From positions 372,001-436,000 of the forward strand of contig NZ_JAJFES010000002.1 of NCBI RefSeq assembly GCF_020708045.1: a DNA stretch of 64,000 nt, in the 5' to 3' direction. Positions within the stretch are counted from its first letter, which is position 1; each line of letters starts with the position of its first letter. The position numbers and the translations under genes are program-made. The DNA comes from Massilia sp. IC2-278 (GTDB lineage Bacteria; Pseudomonadota; Gammaproteobacteria; Burkholderiales; Burkholderiaceae_D). This document shows positions 18,250-26,736 of the stretch, piece after piece. Under the pieces are notes generated by a model. That model saw only the letters and a list, made by a program, of their open reading frames with translations. It had not been told where the DNA came from and made no database searches.

Positions 18250-18756
18250 GTGCCGCCCTTTGTCTATGTGCTGATGTTGCATGGTGTGCTCGGCTTCATC
18301 GACATCATCGTGAACCACGAGCTGCTCGAAAAACTGCCCGCGCGCGGCGATTCTTCGCACGAGGAAGGCCTGCACGCGGTGCGCGAGACCATCTTCGCCT
18401 GCCTGTTCGCCTCGCTCGCCTGGTTCGAGTGGCACGGGGTGCTGGTGTGGTGGATCGCCGGGCTGCTGCTGTGCGAAGTGTGCGTGTCGTCCTGGGACGT
18501 GATCGTGGAAGGCGACACGCGCGTGCTGCCGGTGTCCGAGCGCGTGCTGCACCTGCTGATGTTCGTGAACCTGGGGATCACCATCACGTTGGTGGCGCAT
18601 GCGCTGCTCTGGTGGCATGGCGGGCCGGCGCAGCTGGTGCGCGTGGATTACGGATGGGCGAGCTGGGTGCTGACGGCGATGTCGGTGCTGTCGGCGATCT
18701 GGGCGGTGCGGGATGGGGTGGCGGCGATGCGCCGGAGGGATGTGGCTGCGGTGTAA
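18250..18756 (+). CDS. Uncharacterised four-helix membrane protein
   Basis: A 168-residue protein with four predicted helices (about 4-22, 45-85, 105-125, 140-158) and acidic His-containing loops such as DIIVNHELLEKLP and DSSHEEGLHAVRETIF. The start is a GTG at 18250 preceded by AGGGA; an in-frame ATG eight codons on would cut into the first helix. Glu/His residues near the helices (VNHE, SHEE) might bind a metal, as in diiron membrane enzymes, but I cannot name a family. Co-oriented with the previous small membrane gene, 16 bases apart. Confidence 0.68.
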   Translation: MPPFVYVLMLHGVLGFIDIIVNHELLEKLPARGDSSHEEGLHAVRETIFACLFASLAWFEWHGVLVWWIAGLLLCEVCVSSWDVIVEGDTRVLPVSERVLHLLMFVNLGITITLVAHALLWWHGGPAQLVRVDYGWASWVLTAMSVLSAIWAVRDGVAAMRRRDVAAV

Positions 18757-18758
18757 TT

Positions 18759-18778
18759 GGTGGGTTCTCGAACCCACC
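18759..18778. repeat. REP-like hairpin, family B
   Basis: A perfect 20-base hairpin, GGTGGGTTCTCGAACCCACC, two bases after the stop of the preceding gene: 8-base arms and a CTCG loop. The same 20-mer occurs as an inverted pair at 25825-25889. It sits between convergent genes and has no T-tract, so it reads as a dispersed repeat rather than a classical terminator. Confidence 0.72.
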
Positions 18779-18810
18779 ATTCCTGCGCCCGCTCAATCGA
18801 ACCCCAACGA

Positions 18811-19755
18811 TCAATGCGCCGGCACCGCCTTCTTCCCGCGCAGCTTGTTCACCACCGTCACCACCAGCAGCACCAGCGCGCCGACGATCACACCCGCCAG
18901 CGCATCGATCACGGTCGGCGTGATCGCGCCCAGCACGTTGCCGACGCCCGGCACCGTGGCCATGCGTTCGGCCGATTCCAGCGCGAAGTGGTGCAGCGGT
19001 TCCCAGTTGTGGCCGATGATGCCGCCGCCGACCATGAACATGGCGGCGGTGCCGACGATGGTCAGCAGTTTCATCAGGCGCGGGGCGGCGGCCAGCAGCA
19101 TGCGGCCCAGGCCGCGCGCGAAGCCGCTCGTCTTCTTGCTTAGGTACAGGCCGGCGTCGTCGAGCTTGACGATGCCCGCCACCAGGCCGTACACGCCGAT
19201 CGTCATCACCAGCGCAATGATCACCAGCACCGCCAGCTGCTGGCTGACCGGCATCTTCGACACCTCGCCCAGCGAAATCACGATGATTTCGGCCGAAAGG
19301 ATGAAGTCGGTGCGGATCGCACCCTTGATCTTGTCCTTCTCCACCGCACACAGGTCGACCTGGCTGGCGGCCAGCGCCGTCGCCAGGCGTTCCTCGTTGG
19401 CCGCGTCTTCCTCGGGGCTGTGCAGGAATTTGTGGGCCAGCTTTTCGAAGCCTTCGAAGCAGAGGAAGGCGCCGCCGATCATCAGCAGCGGAATGATGGC
19501 CCAGGGAATGAACGCGGAGATCAGCAGCGCCGCCGGTACCAGGATCGCCTTGTTCACCAGCGAACCCTTGGCCACCGCCCACACTACCGGCAGTTCGCGC
19601 TCGGCGTGCACGCCGCTCACCTGCTGGGCGTTCAGGGCCAGGTCGTCGCCGAGCACGCCGGCGGTCTTCTTCGCCGCCACCTTGCTCATCAGCGTCACAT
19701 CGTCCAGCACGCTGGCGATATCGTCTAGTAATGCCAGCAAACTGCCTGCAGCCAT
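18811..19755 (-). CDS. DUF808 family membrane protein (YedI-like)
   Basis: A 314-residue inner-membrane protein. The N-terminus ([43 protein letters not shown]) is nearly diagnostic for DUF808/YedI, and the [10 protein letters not shown] and [19 protein letters not shown] segments are also conserved. About seven hydrophobic helices follow. Function is unknown in all members I know. It is a single gene with a 200-base divergent region shared with the BrnA-like gene. Confidence 0.88.
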   Translation of the reverse strand: MAAGSLLALLDDIASVLDDVTLMSKVAAKKTAGVLGDDLALNAQQVSGVHAERELPVVWAVAKGSLVNKAILVPAALLISAFIPWAIIPLLMIGGAFLCFEGFEKLAHKFLHSPEEDAANEERLATALAASQVDLCAVEKDKIKGAIRTDFILSAEIIVISLGEVSKMPVSQQLAVLVIIALVMTIGVYGLVAGIVKLDDAGLYLSKKTSGFARGLGRMLLAAAPRLMKLLTIVGTAAMFMVGGGIIGHNWEPLHHFALESAERMATVPGVGNVLGAITPTVIDALAGVIVGALVLLVVTVVNKLRGKKAVPAH

Positions 19756-19956
19756 GAACCTACTCCCAAGATGTCAATATGGCAGCATCTTAACCGAGGG
19801 CAGGTCGCGCGGGCACACGGTTCAGCGCGTTTTTCTTGCATTTCAGGCCCGGAAAACTGCAACTCGTCGCTTTCGCCGGTATTTCGTGCCGGGCATACGT
19901 ATAGTCCATCGTCAAAGCTGCGCCACGGCAGCTTCGCCCAGACGAAGGAGACCTCG

Positions 19957-20190
19957 ATGAACCCGACCATGACCCCAGCCGTATCTCAACCAGTACACCA
20001 GGCCGCCGCGCCGGTGCGCCGCACCCGTCCGCCGAAACGCAAGACCCGCATCACCATCTACCTCGACGACGAGGTGCTCAACGAGTTCCGCACCCTGTCG
20101 GAACGCTCGGGCACCGGTTACCAGACGCTGATCAACGCGGCGCTGCGTACCCGCCTGGCGAATGCCAAGCCGGAAGCCGGGCTGCTCTGA
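19957..20190 (+). CDS. Orphan BrnA-like ribbon-helix-helix antitoxin
   Basis: A 77-residue protein. Residues about 32-70 (RKTRITIYLDDEVLNEFRTLSERSGTGYQTLINAALR) match the BrnA-type RHH domain: a short beta strand and two helices, with GTGYQTLINAALR as the signature. The N-terminal 30 residues are Pro/Gln/Arg-rich and probably disordered. The ATG follows GAAGGAG at 7 bases. BrnA antitoxins normally follow a brnT toxin gene; none is seen here, so this may be a free-standing DNA-binding regulator. The next gene encodes HU. Confidence 0.75.
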   Translation: MNPTMTPAVSQPVHQAAAPVRRTRPPKRKTRITIYLDDEVLNEFRTLSERSGTGYQTLINAALRTRLANAKPEAGLL

Positions 20191-20314
20191 TTTCGCAGAA
20201 CGCCCGTATTTCCAGCCACGCCGGGAAACGCGGCCGTCGCGCACGGCCGTGTGAAAGATTACAGCTGAGAATTTTTTATGCTAATCTTTCCGCTCTTTCA
20301 ACCCCGGAGGCACC

Positions 20315-20599
20315 ATGAAAAAAGGCGAACTGGTCGCTGAATTTGCCAAGCGTACCGAAATGTCCGGTACCGCGGCCAACAGCGCGGTCAACACCATCAT
20401 CGAGATCATCACCGAACGTCTGAAAAAAGGCGACACCGTCGGTATCACCGGCTTCGGCACCTTCTCGGTGACCAAGCGCGCAGCCCGCAAAGGCCGCAAC
20501 CCGGCAACCGGCGAAGTCATCAAGATCGCCGCGTCGAAAACCCCGCGTTTCGCTGCCGGTGCGACCCTGAAGGCCGCCGTCAATCCGCGCAAGAAGTAA
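20315..20599 (+). CDS. hupB: HU family DNA-binding protein
   Basis: A 94-residue nucleoid protein. It has the whole HU fold: the N-terminal helices (KKGELVAEFAKRTEMSGTAANSAVNTIIEIITERL), the GDTVGITGFGTFSVTKRAARKGRNPATGE core, and the arm that intercalates into DNA (IKIAASKTPRFAAGATLKAAVN). The conserved Pro in the arm is not in the usual place seen in E. coli HU, but the RNPATG motif is intact. The ATG follows GGAGG. HU binds and bends DNA without sequence specificity. It is a single gene with about 120 bases upstream. Confidence 0.95.
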   Translation: MKKGELVAEFAKRTEMSGTAANSAVNTIIEIITERLKKGDTVGITGFGTFSVTKRAARKGRNPATGEVIKIAASKTPRFAAGATLKAAVNPRKK

Positions 20600-20693
20600 T
20601 CCCGTCTTTCCCACGGCAGGCGCGGCGGCCCACGTCCCCGCGCCGGCTGTGTCAGTATTCCCGTTCTTCCTCTTTTCCCTTCCGAGTTCCTCC

Positions 20694-21335
20694 ATGTCTT
20701 TCGCCACCTGGTTTGCCTTCGTCATTGCCGGCACTGTCATCGCCATTTCGCCGGGATCGGGCGCCGTGCTGTCGATGTCGCACGGGCTCGCCTATGGCGT
20801 GAAGAAAGCCAGCGCCACCGTGCTCGGTTTGCAGCTGGGCCTGATCATGGTGCTGGCCATTGCCGGCGCCGGCGTCGGCTCGCTGCTGCTGGCCTCGGAA
20901 ACCGCCTTCACCGTGGTGAAGGTGATCGGCGCGCTGTACCTGATTTATCTCGGCATCTCGCAGATGCGTTCGAAGGCGGAAGCGGGTCCCACGGCCAGCG
21001 CCGCCGGCCTGGCCGCCCATCCGCCCTTCAAAAAGCGCGTGCTGACCGGTTTCCTGACCAACGCCACCAATCCGAAAGGCATCATCTTCATGGTTGCGGT
21101 GCTGCCGCAGTTCATTTCCAAGGATGCGCCGCTGCTGCCGCAGTTGCTGATCCTGGGCGTGACCATGGTCACCATCGACAGCCTTGTCATGCATGGCTAC
21201 GCCTTTTTGGCGTCGTCGATGCAGCGCCTGTTCCGCGATGCGCGTGCGATGCGTATCCAGAACCGGTTCTTTGGCGCAGTGCTGGTCGTCGTCGGTTCCA
21301 TGCTGTTCTTCGTGAAGCGAGCTGGAGCGAACTAA
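20694..21335 (+). CDS. LysE/RhtB family amino acid exporter
   Basis: A 213-residue inner-membrane exporter of the LysE/RhtB superfamily with six predicted helices. IAISPGSGAVLSMSHGLAYGVKKASATVLGLQLG is the conserved first half (usually PGP; here PGS), and FLTNATNPKGIIFMVAVLPQFI is the second family motif. Substrate may be homoserine, threonine or another small amino acid. The ATG at 20694 starts at the usual N-terminus; an in-frame GTG upstream would add 15 residues rich in Phe and Ser without improving the fit. Confidence 0.88.
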   Translation: MSFATWFAFVIAGTVIAISPGSGAVLSMSHGLAYGVKKASATVLGLQLGLIMVLAIAGAGVGSLLLASETAFTVVKVIGALYLIYLGISQMRSKAEAGPTASAAGLAAHPPFKKRVLTGFLTNATNPKGIIFMVAVLPQFISKDAPLLPQLLILGVTMVTIDSLVMHGYAFLASSMQRLFRDARAMRIQNRFFGAVLVVVGSMLFFVKRAGAN

Positions 21336-21465
21336 GCGTTTGGCACAGGCGGTGTATGTTTCGCTCATGCACAAGTTGAAACCGTCTGTAACCCGTGTTG
21401 TCCGCGTGTCTTCGCGTGCGTTGTAATCAGGTAGACGTCTTCCGTCCCCACCCCTGGAGCCTTCG

Positions 21466-23616
21466 ATGAAACCACGCTTTCTGATGAAAAACGCTGCGCT
21501 CCTGGCGCTCGCGCTTAGTTCCGCCCTGACTTCCACGCTGGCGCTGGCCGACGATCCGCCGGCCCAGGTCGGGCGCATCGCGCTCACCCAGGGCCAGGTC
21601 AGCATCAGCGCCGGGCAAGGGGACGCCGCCAGCACCGCCCTGGTCAACTGGCCTGTCACTTCCAGCAACACCGTCACCACGGCGCCGGGCGCGCGCACCG
21701 AGCTGCGCGTGGGGTCGAGCGCGATCCGCCTCGACGGCGACTCCAGCCTCGACGTGATCCAGCTCGACGACGACAACCTGCGCCTGCGCCTGCACTACGG
21801 CAGCGTCAACATCCGCATCGTGAATCCCGAGGTGCTGGGCGGCTTCGAGCTGTCCACGCCCCAGGGCCGGGTACTGATGCAGGAAGCGGGCCGCCTGCGC
21901 GTGGACGCCGAACTGGCCGCCGACACCAGCAGCATCAACGTGTTCGACGGCGTGGCCGTCGTCGAAGGCGGCGGCGAGCGCCTGACCGTGCGCGCCGGCC
22001 GCCGCGCCGACATCACCGGGCCCGACCTGCGCACCGCCCAGGCCGTGCGCGATGCCTTCGACGACTGGGCGCTGGAGCGCGACCGCCAGGCCGATTCGGC
22101 CCTCGCCACGCGCTACATCCCGCGCGAAATGACGGGCTACGAAGACCTCGACCGCTACGGCAGCTGGAGCAGCGACAGCGAATACGGCACGCTCTGGATA
22201 CCGTCGGTGTCGTCGACCTGGGTGCCCTACCGCGACGGGCGCTGGACCTGGATCGCTCCCTGGGGCTGGACCTGGGTCGACAATGCGCCCTGGGGCTATG
22301 CGCCCTTCCACTATGGCCGCTGGGTGCAGGTGAATCGGCGCTGGGCCTGGGCGCCTGGCCACCACGAGCGCCGCCCGGTGTGGGCGCCGGCCCTGGTCGG
22401 CTGGGTCGGCGGCGCCGGCTGGAATGTGAATTTCAATTCGCGTCCCTCGGCCGGGCAAGGCTGGTATCCGCTGGCGCCGCACGAGCGCTTCGTGCCCGGC
22501 TACCGCCTGTCGGACGATCATTTGCGGCGCCTGGCCTGGCAAGCCGCGCGCGGGCGCGACGCCAAGCATGACGGCAAGAAGCGCGATTACCGGCGCGAGG
22601 GCCTGACCGTGGTGCCGCAGGACCGCTTCAACGGGCGCCGCGAAGTGGTGGTGCCGCGCGAGCCGCGCGCCACGCCGCCGGCCAACTGGGCGCGTGCGCC
22701 GGTGGCGCTGCCGCCGACGCCGCCGGTGAAGTTCGGCAGCATCGGCCAGGGCGCGAACGTGCGCGATGCGGCCCGCGCCGTCGCCGAGGATGCCGCCCGC
22801 GCCGCCGGCCGCAACGACGGACGCGGCGATGGACGCGGAAATGAGCGCCGCGACTGGAACCGCGACGGACGTCCCGATGCGCGCCCGGATGGCCGTCCCG
22901 ATTATGCGGGGCGCAGCCAGCCGGCCGCCGTTCCGGCAAGCCCGGCAGTGCCGACGGCGCCGGCCGCGAGCCCCCTGCCGGCGCCGCCCCAGGCGGCCGT
23001 GATCGGCAGCAGCGTGCCCGTGATCGTCGGCGGTGGCCGCGAGCGCGACCGCGACGACCGTGTGTACCAGGATTTGCGCGCCCGGTCCGAGGACGGACGC
23101 CGCAACCGCTACCAGCAGCGCGCCGAAAACGAGGCCCAGGTCCCGCGTTCGGCCGTGCCGGTACTCAGCGGCCAGCCGGCGCCGGTGATGAGCGCCCCGC
23201 CTGCGCCGCAGCGCAACTGGTCGCGCGATGTGCAGCGCGATGTGCAAAGGGACGCGCAGCGAGATGCGCAGAGAGATGCACAGCGCGAAGCACAGCGGGA
23301 AGCGCAAAGGGAAACAGCGCGCGAGGTCCACAGGGAGTCGCCGCGCTTCGGCAGCGCCGGCGCCATGGAAGCGGCGGCTGCCGCCGCAGCGGCGCGTGCC
23401 CAGCAACAGGCGCGTCCGGTGCCGGCCGCCATCTCCGCACCGCCGTCGCGCGCCATGCCTTCGCCTCCGCCAGCTCCGGCCCCAGCCATCGCGGCGCCTG
23501 CGCCCTCCCCGGCGCCGTCCGCAGCTCCGGAACGCCGTCACGCACCCGCAGCCCAGCCAAGGAATGCCGACGATGGCGGCGGCCGCCGCGGCCCGGCACG
23601 CCAGATGGAGCGCTGA
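21466..23616 (+). CDS. Exported FecR/DUF6600 domain protein with Arg-Asp-x-Gln repeats
   Basis: A 716-residue envelope protein with a Sec signal (through LALADDPP). Residues about 33-165 form a FecR-like beta domain (GRIALTQGQVSIS, NTVTTAPGARTELRVGSSAIRLD). Residues about 205-345 are the Trp/Tyr-rich DUF6600 region (WVPYRDGRWTWI, WGWTWVDNAPWGYAPFHYGRW). The remaining half is low-complexity, Arg/Asp/Pro/Ala-rich, and includes ten tetrapeptide repeats at residues 587-626 and an Ala/Pro tail. Role unknown; the FecR fold could suggest sensing or scaffold in the periplasm. A strong terminator follows. Confidence 0.82.
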   Translation: MKPRFLMKNAALLALALSSALTSTLALADDPPAQVGRIALTQGQVSISAGQGDAASTALVNWPVTSSNTVTTAPGARTELRVGSSAIRLDGDSSLDVIQLDDDNLRLRLHYGSVNIRIVNPEVLGGFELSTPQGRVLMQEAGRLRVDAELAADTSSINVFDGVAVVEGGGERLTVRAGRRADITGPDLRTAQAVRDAFDDWALERDRQADSALATRYIPREMTGYEDLDRYGSWSSDSEYGTLWIPSVSSTWVPYRDGRWTWIAPWGWTWVDNAPWGYAPFHYGRWVQVNRRWAWAPGHHERRPVWAPALVGWVGGAGWNVNFNSRPSAGQGWYPLAPHERFVPGYRLSDDHLRRLAWQAARGRDAKHDGKKRDYRREGLTVVPQDRFNGRREVVVPREPRATPPANWARAPVALPPTPPVKFGSIGQGANVRDAARAVAEDAARAAGRNDGRGDGRGNERRDWNRDGRPDARPDGRPDYAGRSQPAAVPASPAVPTAPAASPLPAPPQAAVIGSSVPVIVGGGRERDRDDRVYQDLRARSEDGRRNRYQQRAENEAQVPRSAVPVLSGQPAPVMSAPPAPQRNWSRDVQRDVQRDAQRDAQRDAQREAQREAQRETAREVHRESPRFGSAGAMEAAAAAAAARAQQQARPVPAAISAPPSRAMPSPPPAPAPAIAAPAPSPAPSAAPERRHAPAAQPRNADDGGGRRGPARQMER
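23224..23343 (+). repeat. Ten tandem 12-base repeats encoding Arg-Asp/Glu-x-x units
   Basis: Inside the DUF6600 gene, ten in-frame 12-base units encode RDVQ, RDVQ, RDAQ, RDAQ, RDAQ, REAQ, REAQ, RETA, REVH, RESP. Early units are close copies and later ones diverge, a pattern of expansion by slippage. The repeat number could vary between strains without breaking the frame. It predicts a charged, perhaps helical or extended, stalk. Confidence 0.85.
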
Positions 23617-23626
23617 CCACCATCCG

Positions 23627-23652
23627 GGCCGGCCCGCGTGCCGGCCTTTTTT
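23627..23652 (+). terminator. Rho-independent terminator after DUF6600 gene
   Basis: A GC stem GGCCGGC (23627-23633) pairs with GCCGGCC (23640-23646) across a 6-base loop and is followed by six T at 23647-23652. It lies 10 bases after the stop of the DUF6600 gene and before ybeD, so it separates the two units. Confidence 0.85.
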
Positions 23653-23736
23653 CGCCTGCGCCCGGGCCAATCGCAACCGGATGACACGCCGGCTGCGCGC
23701 TTTGGCTACAATGTGCTTTTGCACAGGAATTGAACA

Positions 23737-24003
23737 ATGGACCCGAAAGAATCCCTCATCGAATACCCGAGCGACTTCCCGATCAAGGTGATGGGCCCGA
23801 CGCACGACGCCTTTGCCGCCACCATCGTGGAAGTGGTCACCGGTTTCGACCCGACCTTCCACCATGGCCGCATGGAAGTGCGTCCCTCCGGCAAGGGCAA
23901 CTACACCGGCCTGACCTGCATCGTGCGCGCCACCAGCCGCGAGCAGCTCGACGACATCTACCGCACCCTGTCGTCGCACCCGATGGTCAAGATCGTTCTG
24001 TAA
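23737..24003 (+). CDS. ybeD: YbeD/DUF493 family protein
   Basis: An 88-residue ferredoxin-fold (ACT-like) protein. [14 protein letters not shown] at the start, the central [27 protein letters not shown] and the VKIVL end define DUF493. In many proteobacteria ybeD lies just before lipB, as here, which links it to lipoate metabolism by context; in E. coli its role is not settled. The ATG is preceded by a TACAAT hexamer at 23707-23712, a likely -10 element, and by AGGAATTG as ribosome site. Confidence 0.92.
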   Translation: MDPKESLIEYPSDFPIKVMGPTHDAFAATIVEVVTGFDPTFHHGRMEVRPSGKGNYTGLTCIVRATSREQLDDIYRTLSSHPMVKIVL

Positions 24004-24046
24004 CGAAACACTGTCCGAGGCCCCGGCAATGCCGGGGGCACTGGCA

Positions 24047-24052
24047 TATAAT
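24047..24052 (+). promoter_or_regulatory. Candidate -10 element for lipB-lipA
   Basis: TATAAT at 24047-24052 lies 34 bases before the lipB start, so transcription would begin near 24059. The -35 region is weak. A GC hairpin, CCCCGGC/GCCGGGG at 24021-24037 with a 3-base loop, lies just upstream and could attenuate read-through from ybeD. It has no T-tract. Confidence 0.4.
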
Positions 24053-24085
24053 GTCGGGGCTGTCACCATCCCTGACCAGACTCCC

Positions 24086-24799
24086 ATGCATCCGACCCGT
24101 CCCGCCAGCCCGCTCATCCGCGAGCTCGGCCGCGCCGACTACGAACCGACCTTTGCCGCCATGCGCGCGTTCACCGATGCGCGCACGCCCGACACGCCTG
24201 ATGAGCTCTGGGTCGTCGAGCACCCGCCGGTGTTCACCCTGGGCCTGGGCGCCGACCGCGCGCACCTGCTGAATGGACCGGGCGTCCCGGCGCACGACAT
24301 CCCCGTGGTGCAGACCGACCGCGGCGGCGAAGTCACCTACCACGGCCCCGGCCAGGTCGTGATCTACCTGCTGATGGACCTGCGCCGCAACAAGCCGGGC
24401 GGTAAATTGTATGCCCGACAATTTGTGGCAAAAATCGAACAGGCGGTCATCGAGGTGCTGGCGGCGTATAATCTCGGGGGCGAACGCGTGGCCGGCGCGC
24501 CCGGCATCTATATCGCGCAAGGCCCGCGCCGCGGCGCCAAGATCGCCGCCCTCGGCCTGAAAGTGCGCGGCAATGGCTGCACCTACCACGGCGTCTCGCT
24601 GAACGTGGCGATGGACCTGGCGCCGTTCTCGTGGATCAATCCCTGCGGCTACTCGGGCCTGGCCACCGTCGACATGCGCACCATGGGCGTCGAGGCGCCC
24701 CTCGCCGACGTGCAGCAAGCCCTGGCGCGCGAACTGGTACGCCAGCTGGCCGCCGATCCTGCCGAACCGAACAATTCAATTGAGCCCCTGCGGGCATGA
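24086..24799 (+). CDS. lipB: Octanoyltransferase LipB
   Basis: Transfers octanoate from acyl carrier protein to lipoyl domains, the first step of lipoate synthesis. The 237-residue product has the conserved [12 protein letters not shown] motif, the catalytic Lys region [12 protein letters not shown] and the catalytic Cys in NPCGYSGL. The ATG at 24086 is chosen because upstream in-frame residues do not resemble the family. Length matches. The stop overlaps the lipA start in an ATGA, so lipB and lipA are coupled and act in sequence. Confidence 0.96.
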   Translation: MHPTRPASPLIRELGRADYEPTFAAMRAFTDARTPDTPDELWVVEHPPVFTLGLGADRAHLLNGPGVPAHDIPVVQTDRGGEVTYHGPGQVVIYLLMDLRRNKPGGKLYARQFVAKIEQAVIEVLAAYNLGGERVAGAPGIYIAQGPRRGAKIAALGLKVRGNGCTYHGVSLNVAMDLAPFSWINPCGYSGLATVDMRTMGVEAPLADVQQALARELVRQLAADPAEPNNSIEPLRA

Positions 24800-25803
24800 G
24801 CGACATGACTACCGAAACCGATACCGTCCTGAATCCTGCCAGCACTCCCGCCTACAATGCCAGCGACAAGCAGAAGGGCGCCAGCAAGACCTCGCGCATC
24901 CCGATCAAGATCGTGCCGATTGCCGACGCCGAGCGACTGAAGAAGCCGGACTGGATCCGCGTCAAGGCCGCTACCGCGTCCTCGCGTTTCTACGAAATCA
25001 AGGACATCCTGCGCGCGAACAACCTGGTCACCGTCTGCGAGGAAGCCAGCTGCCCGAACATCGGCGAATGCTTCGGCAAGGGCACGGCCACCTTCATGAT
25101 CATGGGCGACAAGTGCACGCGCCGCTGCCCGTTCTGCGACGTCGGCCACGGCCGTCCTGATCCGCTGGACGTGAACGAGCCGGGCAACCTGGCCAAGACC
25201 ATCGCCGACCTGCGTCTGTCGTACGTCGTGATCACCTCGGTCGACCGCGACGACCTGCGCGACGGCGGCGCCGGCCACTTCGTCGAGTGCATCACCAAGA
25301 CCCGCGCCCTGTCGCCGAACACCAAGATCGAAGTGCTGGTGCCGGACTTCCGCGGCCGCCTGGAAAAGGCGCTGAACATCTTCGCCGACGGCTTGCCGGA
25401 CGTGATGAACCACAACCTGGAAACCGTGCCGCGCCTGTACAAGGAAGCGCGTCCGGGCGCTGACTACAAGCATTCGCTGGTGCTGCTGCGCGACTTCAAG
25501 AAGCTGTACCCGAACGCGGTCACCAAGTCGGGCATCATGGTCGGCCTGGGCGAGAACGACGAAGAGATCCTGCAAGTGATGCGCGACATGCGCGAGCACG
25601 ACATCGACATGCTGACCATCGGCCAGTACCTGGCGCCGTCGAACTCGCACCTGCCGGTGCGCCGCTACGTGCACCCGGACCAATTTAAAAAGTTCGAGGA
25701 AGCGGCCTATGAGATGGGCTTCGTGCATGCGGCCGTCGGCGCGATGGTGCGCTCGTCGTACCACGCGGACCAGCAGGCGCATAACGCGGGTGTGGCAGCC
25801 TGA
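24796..25803 (+). CDS. lipA: Lipoyl synthase LipA
   Basis: Radical SAM enzyme that inserts two sulfur atoms into the octanoyl chain of lipoyl proteins. The 335-residue product has both iron-sulfur sites: the auxiliary cluster cysteines in [12 protein letters not shown] and the radical SAM CxxxCxxC in CTRRCPFC. The later GLGE motif ([11 protein letters not shown]) and RSSYHAD ending are conserved. The N-terminal extension of about 40 residues is longer than in E. coli but common in this class. Second gene of the lipB-lipA pair. Confidence 0.97.
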   Translation: MSDMTTETDTVLNPASTPAYNASDKQKGASKTSRIPIKIVPIADAERLKKPDWIRVKAATASSRFYEIKDILRANNLVTVCEEASCPNIGECFGKGTATFMIMGDKCTRRCPFCDVGHGRPDPLDVNEPGNLAKTIADLRLSYVVITSVDRDDLRDGGAGHFVECITKTRALSPNTKIEVLVPDFRGRLEKALNIFADGLPDVMNHNLETVPRLYKEARPGADYKHSLVLLRDFKKLYPNAVTKSGIMVGLGENDEEILQVMRDMREHDIDMLTIGQYLAPSNSHLPVRRYVHPDQFKKFEEAAYEMGFVHAAVGAMVRSSYHADQQAHNAGVAA

Positions 25804-25824
25804 CCAGCCGCAGTGCCGTCGAGC

Positions 25825-25889
25825 GGTGGGTTCGAGAACCCACCCTACCGGCTGAAACGCATGACGTAGGGTGGGTTCTCGAACCCACC
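25825..25889. repeat. REP-like inverted pair, family B
   Basis: Two 24-base units lie in opposite orientation at 25825-25848 and 25866-25889 and are exact reverse complements. Each contains the 20-base hairpin GGTGGGTTCTCGAACCCACC (8-base arms; the loop reads CGAG in the first copy) plus a CCCTAC/GTAGGG edge. It is a BIME-like arrangement between lipA and the PEP-CTERM gene. A single copy of the same hairpin is at 18759. Confidence 0.8.
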
Positions 25890-25911
25890 ATTGCATTCAC
25901 GACCCTGAACG

Positions 25912-25938
25912 AAAATGGCCTCCGAGGAGGCCATTTTT
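25912..25938. terminator. Bidirectional terminator between lipA and PEP-CTERM gene
   Basis: AAAATGGCCTCC at 25912-25923 pairs with GGAGGCCATTTT at 25926-25937, leaving a very tight turn, and the stem is flanked by A and T runs on both sides. It can stop transcription from lipA (plus) and from the PEP-CTERM gene (minus), whose stop is at 25955. Confidence 0.85.
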
Positions 25939-25954
25939 CATGGGGCAGCTGCTT

Positions 25955-26572
25955 TTACTTCTGCTTGCGGCGGCGTGCCGCACCTGCACCCAGCAGGCCC
26001 AGGCCGAGCAAGGCCAGCGATGCCGGCTCCGGCACTTCACCCACCGCAGCAATGCCGACACCGCGTTCCGATTCCAGTGCGCCCTTGCCCAGGCTCAGGA
26101 TGCCGATGCCGGTGCGGGTGTTGTAGTTCCAGTCGGCGCTGACGTAGCCGTAGCTGCCGCTGCGCGTCATGAAGCCGAGGTAGCGGTCGTTGAAGGATGC
26201 TTCCCAGCCGCTGGCCGCCCAGCCTTCGTACAGGGCATAGGCCCAGCCGTTCGGGTCGGTATTTTCGCCGATGCTGCCGTCGCCGATGATGTCGCCCCGG
26301 TTGAACAGCTTGAGCGCATTGCCTTCGGTGGTGGCAAAGATGCCGCCGCCGAGCAGGGCCAGGCTCAGATCGTCGCTCGAGCAGTCGGGGTCGAGGTCGA
26401 TCCCGCCGCCGTTGGGGAACAGGCTGACGGTTTCAACCGCACCGCAGTCGCCGTAGTCGGCCTGGGCACGGCCCTGCATGATGCTGGTGTCCACCGTGAA
26501 CGTGACCGGCGCCGCGCTGGCAGCAACGCTGGCCAGGGCGAGCATGGAAGCAAGAAGTGTCTTTTTCAGCAT
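25955..26572 (-). CDS. PEP-CTERM sorting domain protein
   Basis: A 205-residue exported protein. It has a Sec signal (MLKKTLLASMLALASVAASA) and a C-terminal PEP-CTERM signal: VPEPASLALLGLGLLGAG, a hydrophobic helix and a basic RRRKQK end. Such proteins are processed by an exosortase (EpsH/XrtA type) and usually go to the outer surface or the exopolysaccharide. The middle (GDCGAVETVSLFPNGGG, WNYNTRTGIGILSLG) resembles no family I can name. No exosortase gene is in the window. A near-consensus sigma-54 promoter lies 38 to 53 bases upstream of the start. Confidence 0.9.
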   Translation of the reverse strand: MLKKTLLASMLALASVAASAAPVTFTVDTSIMQGRAQADYGDCGAVETVSLFPNGGGIDLDPDCSSDDLSLALLGGGIFATTEGNALKLFNRGDIIGDGSIGENTDPNGWAYALYEGWAASGWEASFNDRYLGFMTRSGSYGYVSADWNYNTRTGIGILSLGKGALESERGVGIAAVGEVPEPASLALLGLGLLGAGAARRRKQK

Positions 26573-26609
26573 GATAGATATCCCTGGTAGTTGTTGTATC
26601 TATCGGCTG

Positions 26610-26625
26610 AGCAATGTTTGTGCCA
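26610..26625 (-). promoter_or_regulatory. Sigma-54 (RpoN) promoter of PEP-CTERM gene
   Basis: On the minus strand the sequence is TGGCACAAACATTGCT. Against the sigma-54 consensus TGGCACG-N4-TTGCW it differs only at the G after TGGCAC, and the GG and GC elements have the required 10-base gap. The -12 element is 26611-26612, giving a start near 26599 and a leader of about 27 bases before the ATG at 26572. Sigma-54 control of PEP-CTERM genes through PrsK/PrsR is known in other bacteria. Confidence 0.75.
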
Positions 26626-26736
26626 GTTAAATAAAACTTAACGAAAACAAACACTTAGCATTTACAACCAGAAGTCGTTATCCGCCACTGTAAAGTTTGG
26701 CGACAATTTCCCTTGTCAGTTCTGGGGCACGCCGCT

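Noticed and set aside
23224..23343. A short repeat array that might be read as CRISPR
   Set aside because: The 12-base units have no spacers, lie in frame within a coding sequence and encode a simple tetrapeptide repeat.
21427..24117. A long minus-strand frame (about 896 codons) across the DUF6600 gene and ybeD
   Set aside because: Same antisense effect; it spans a terminator and two genes with signal peptide or family motifs on the plus strand.
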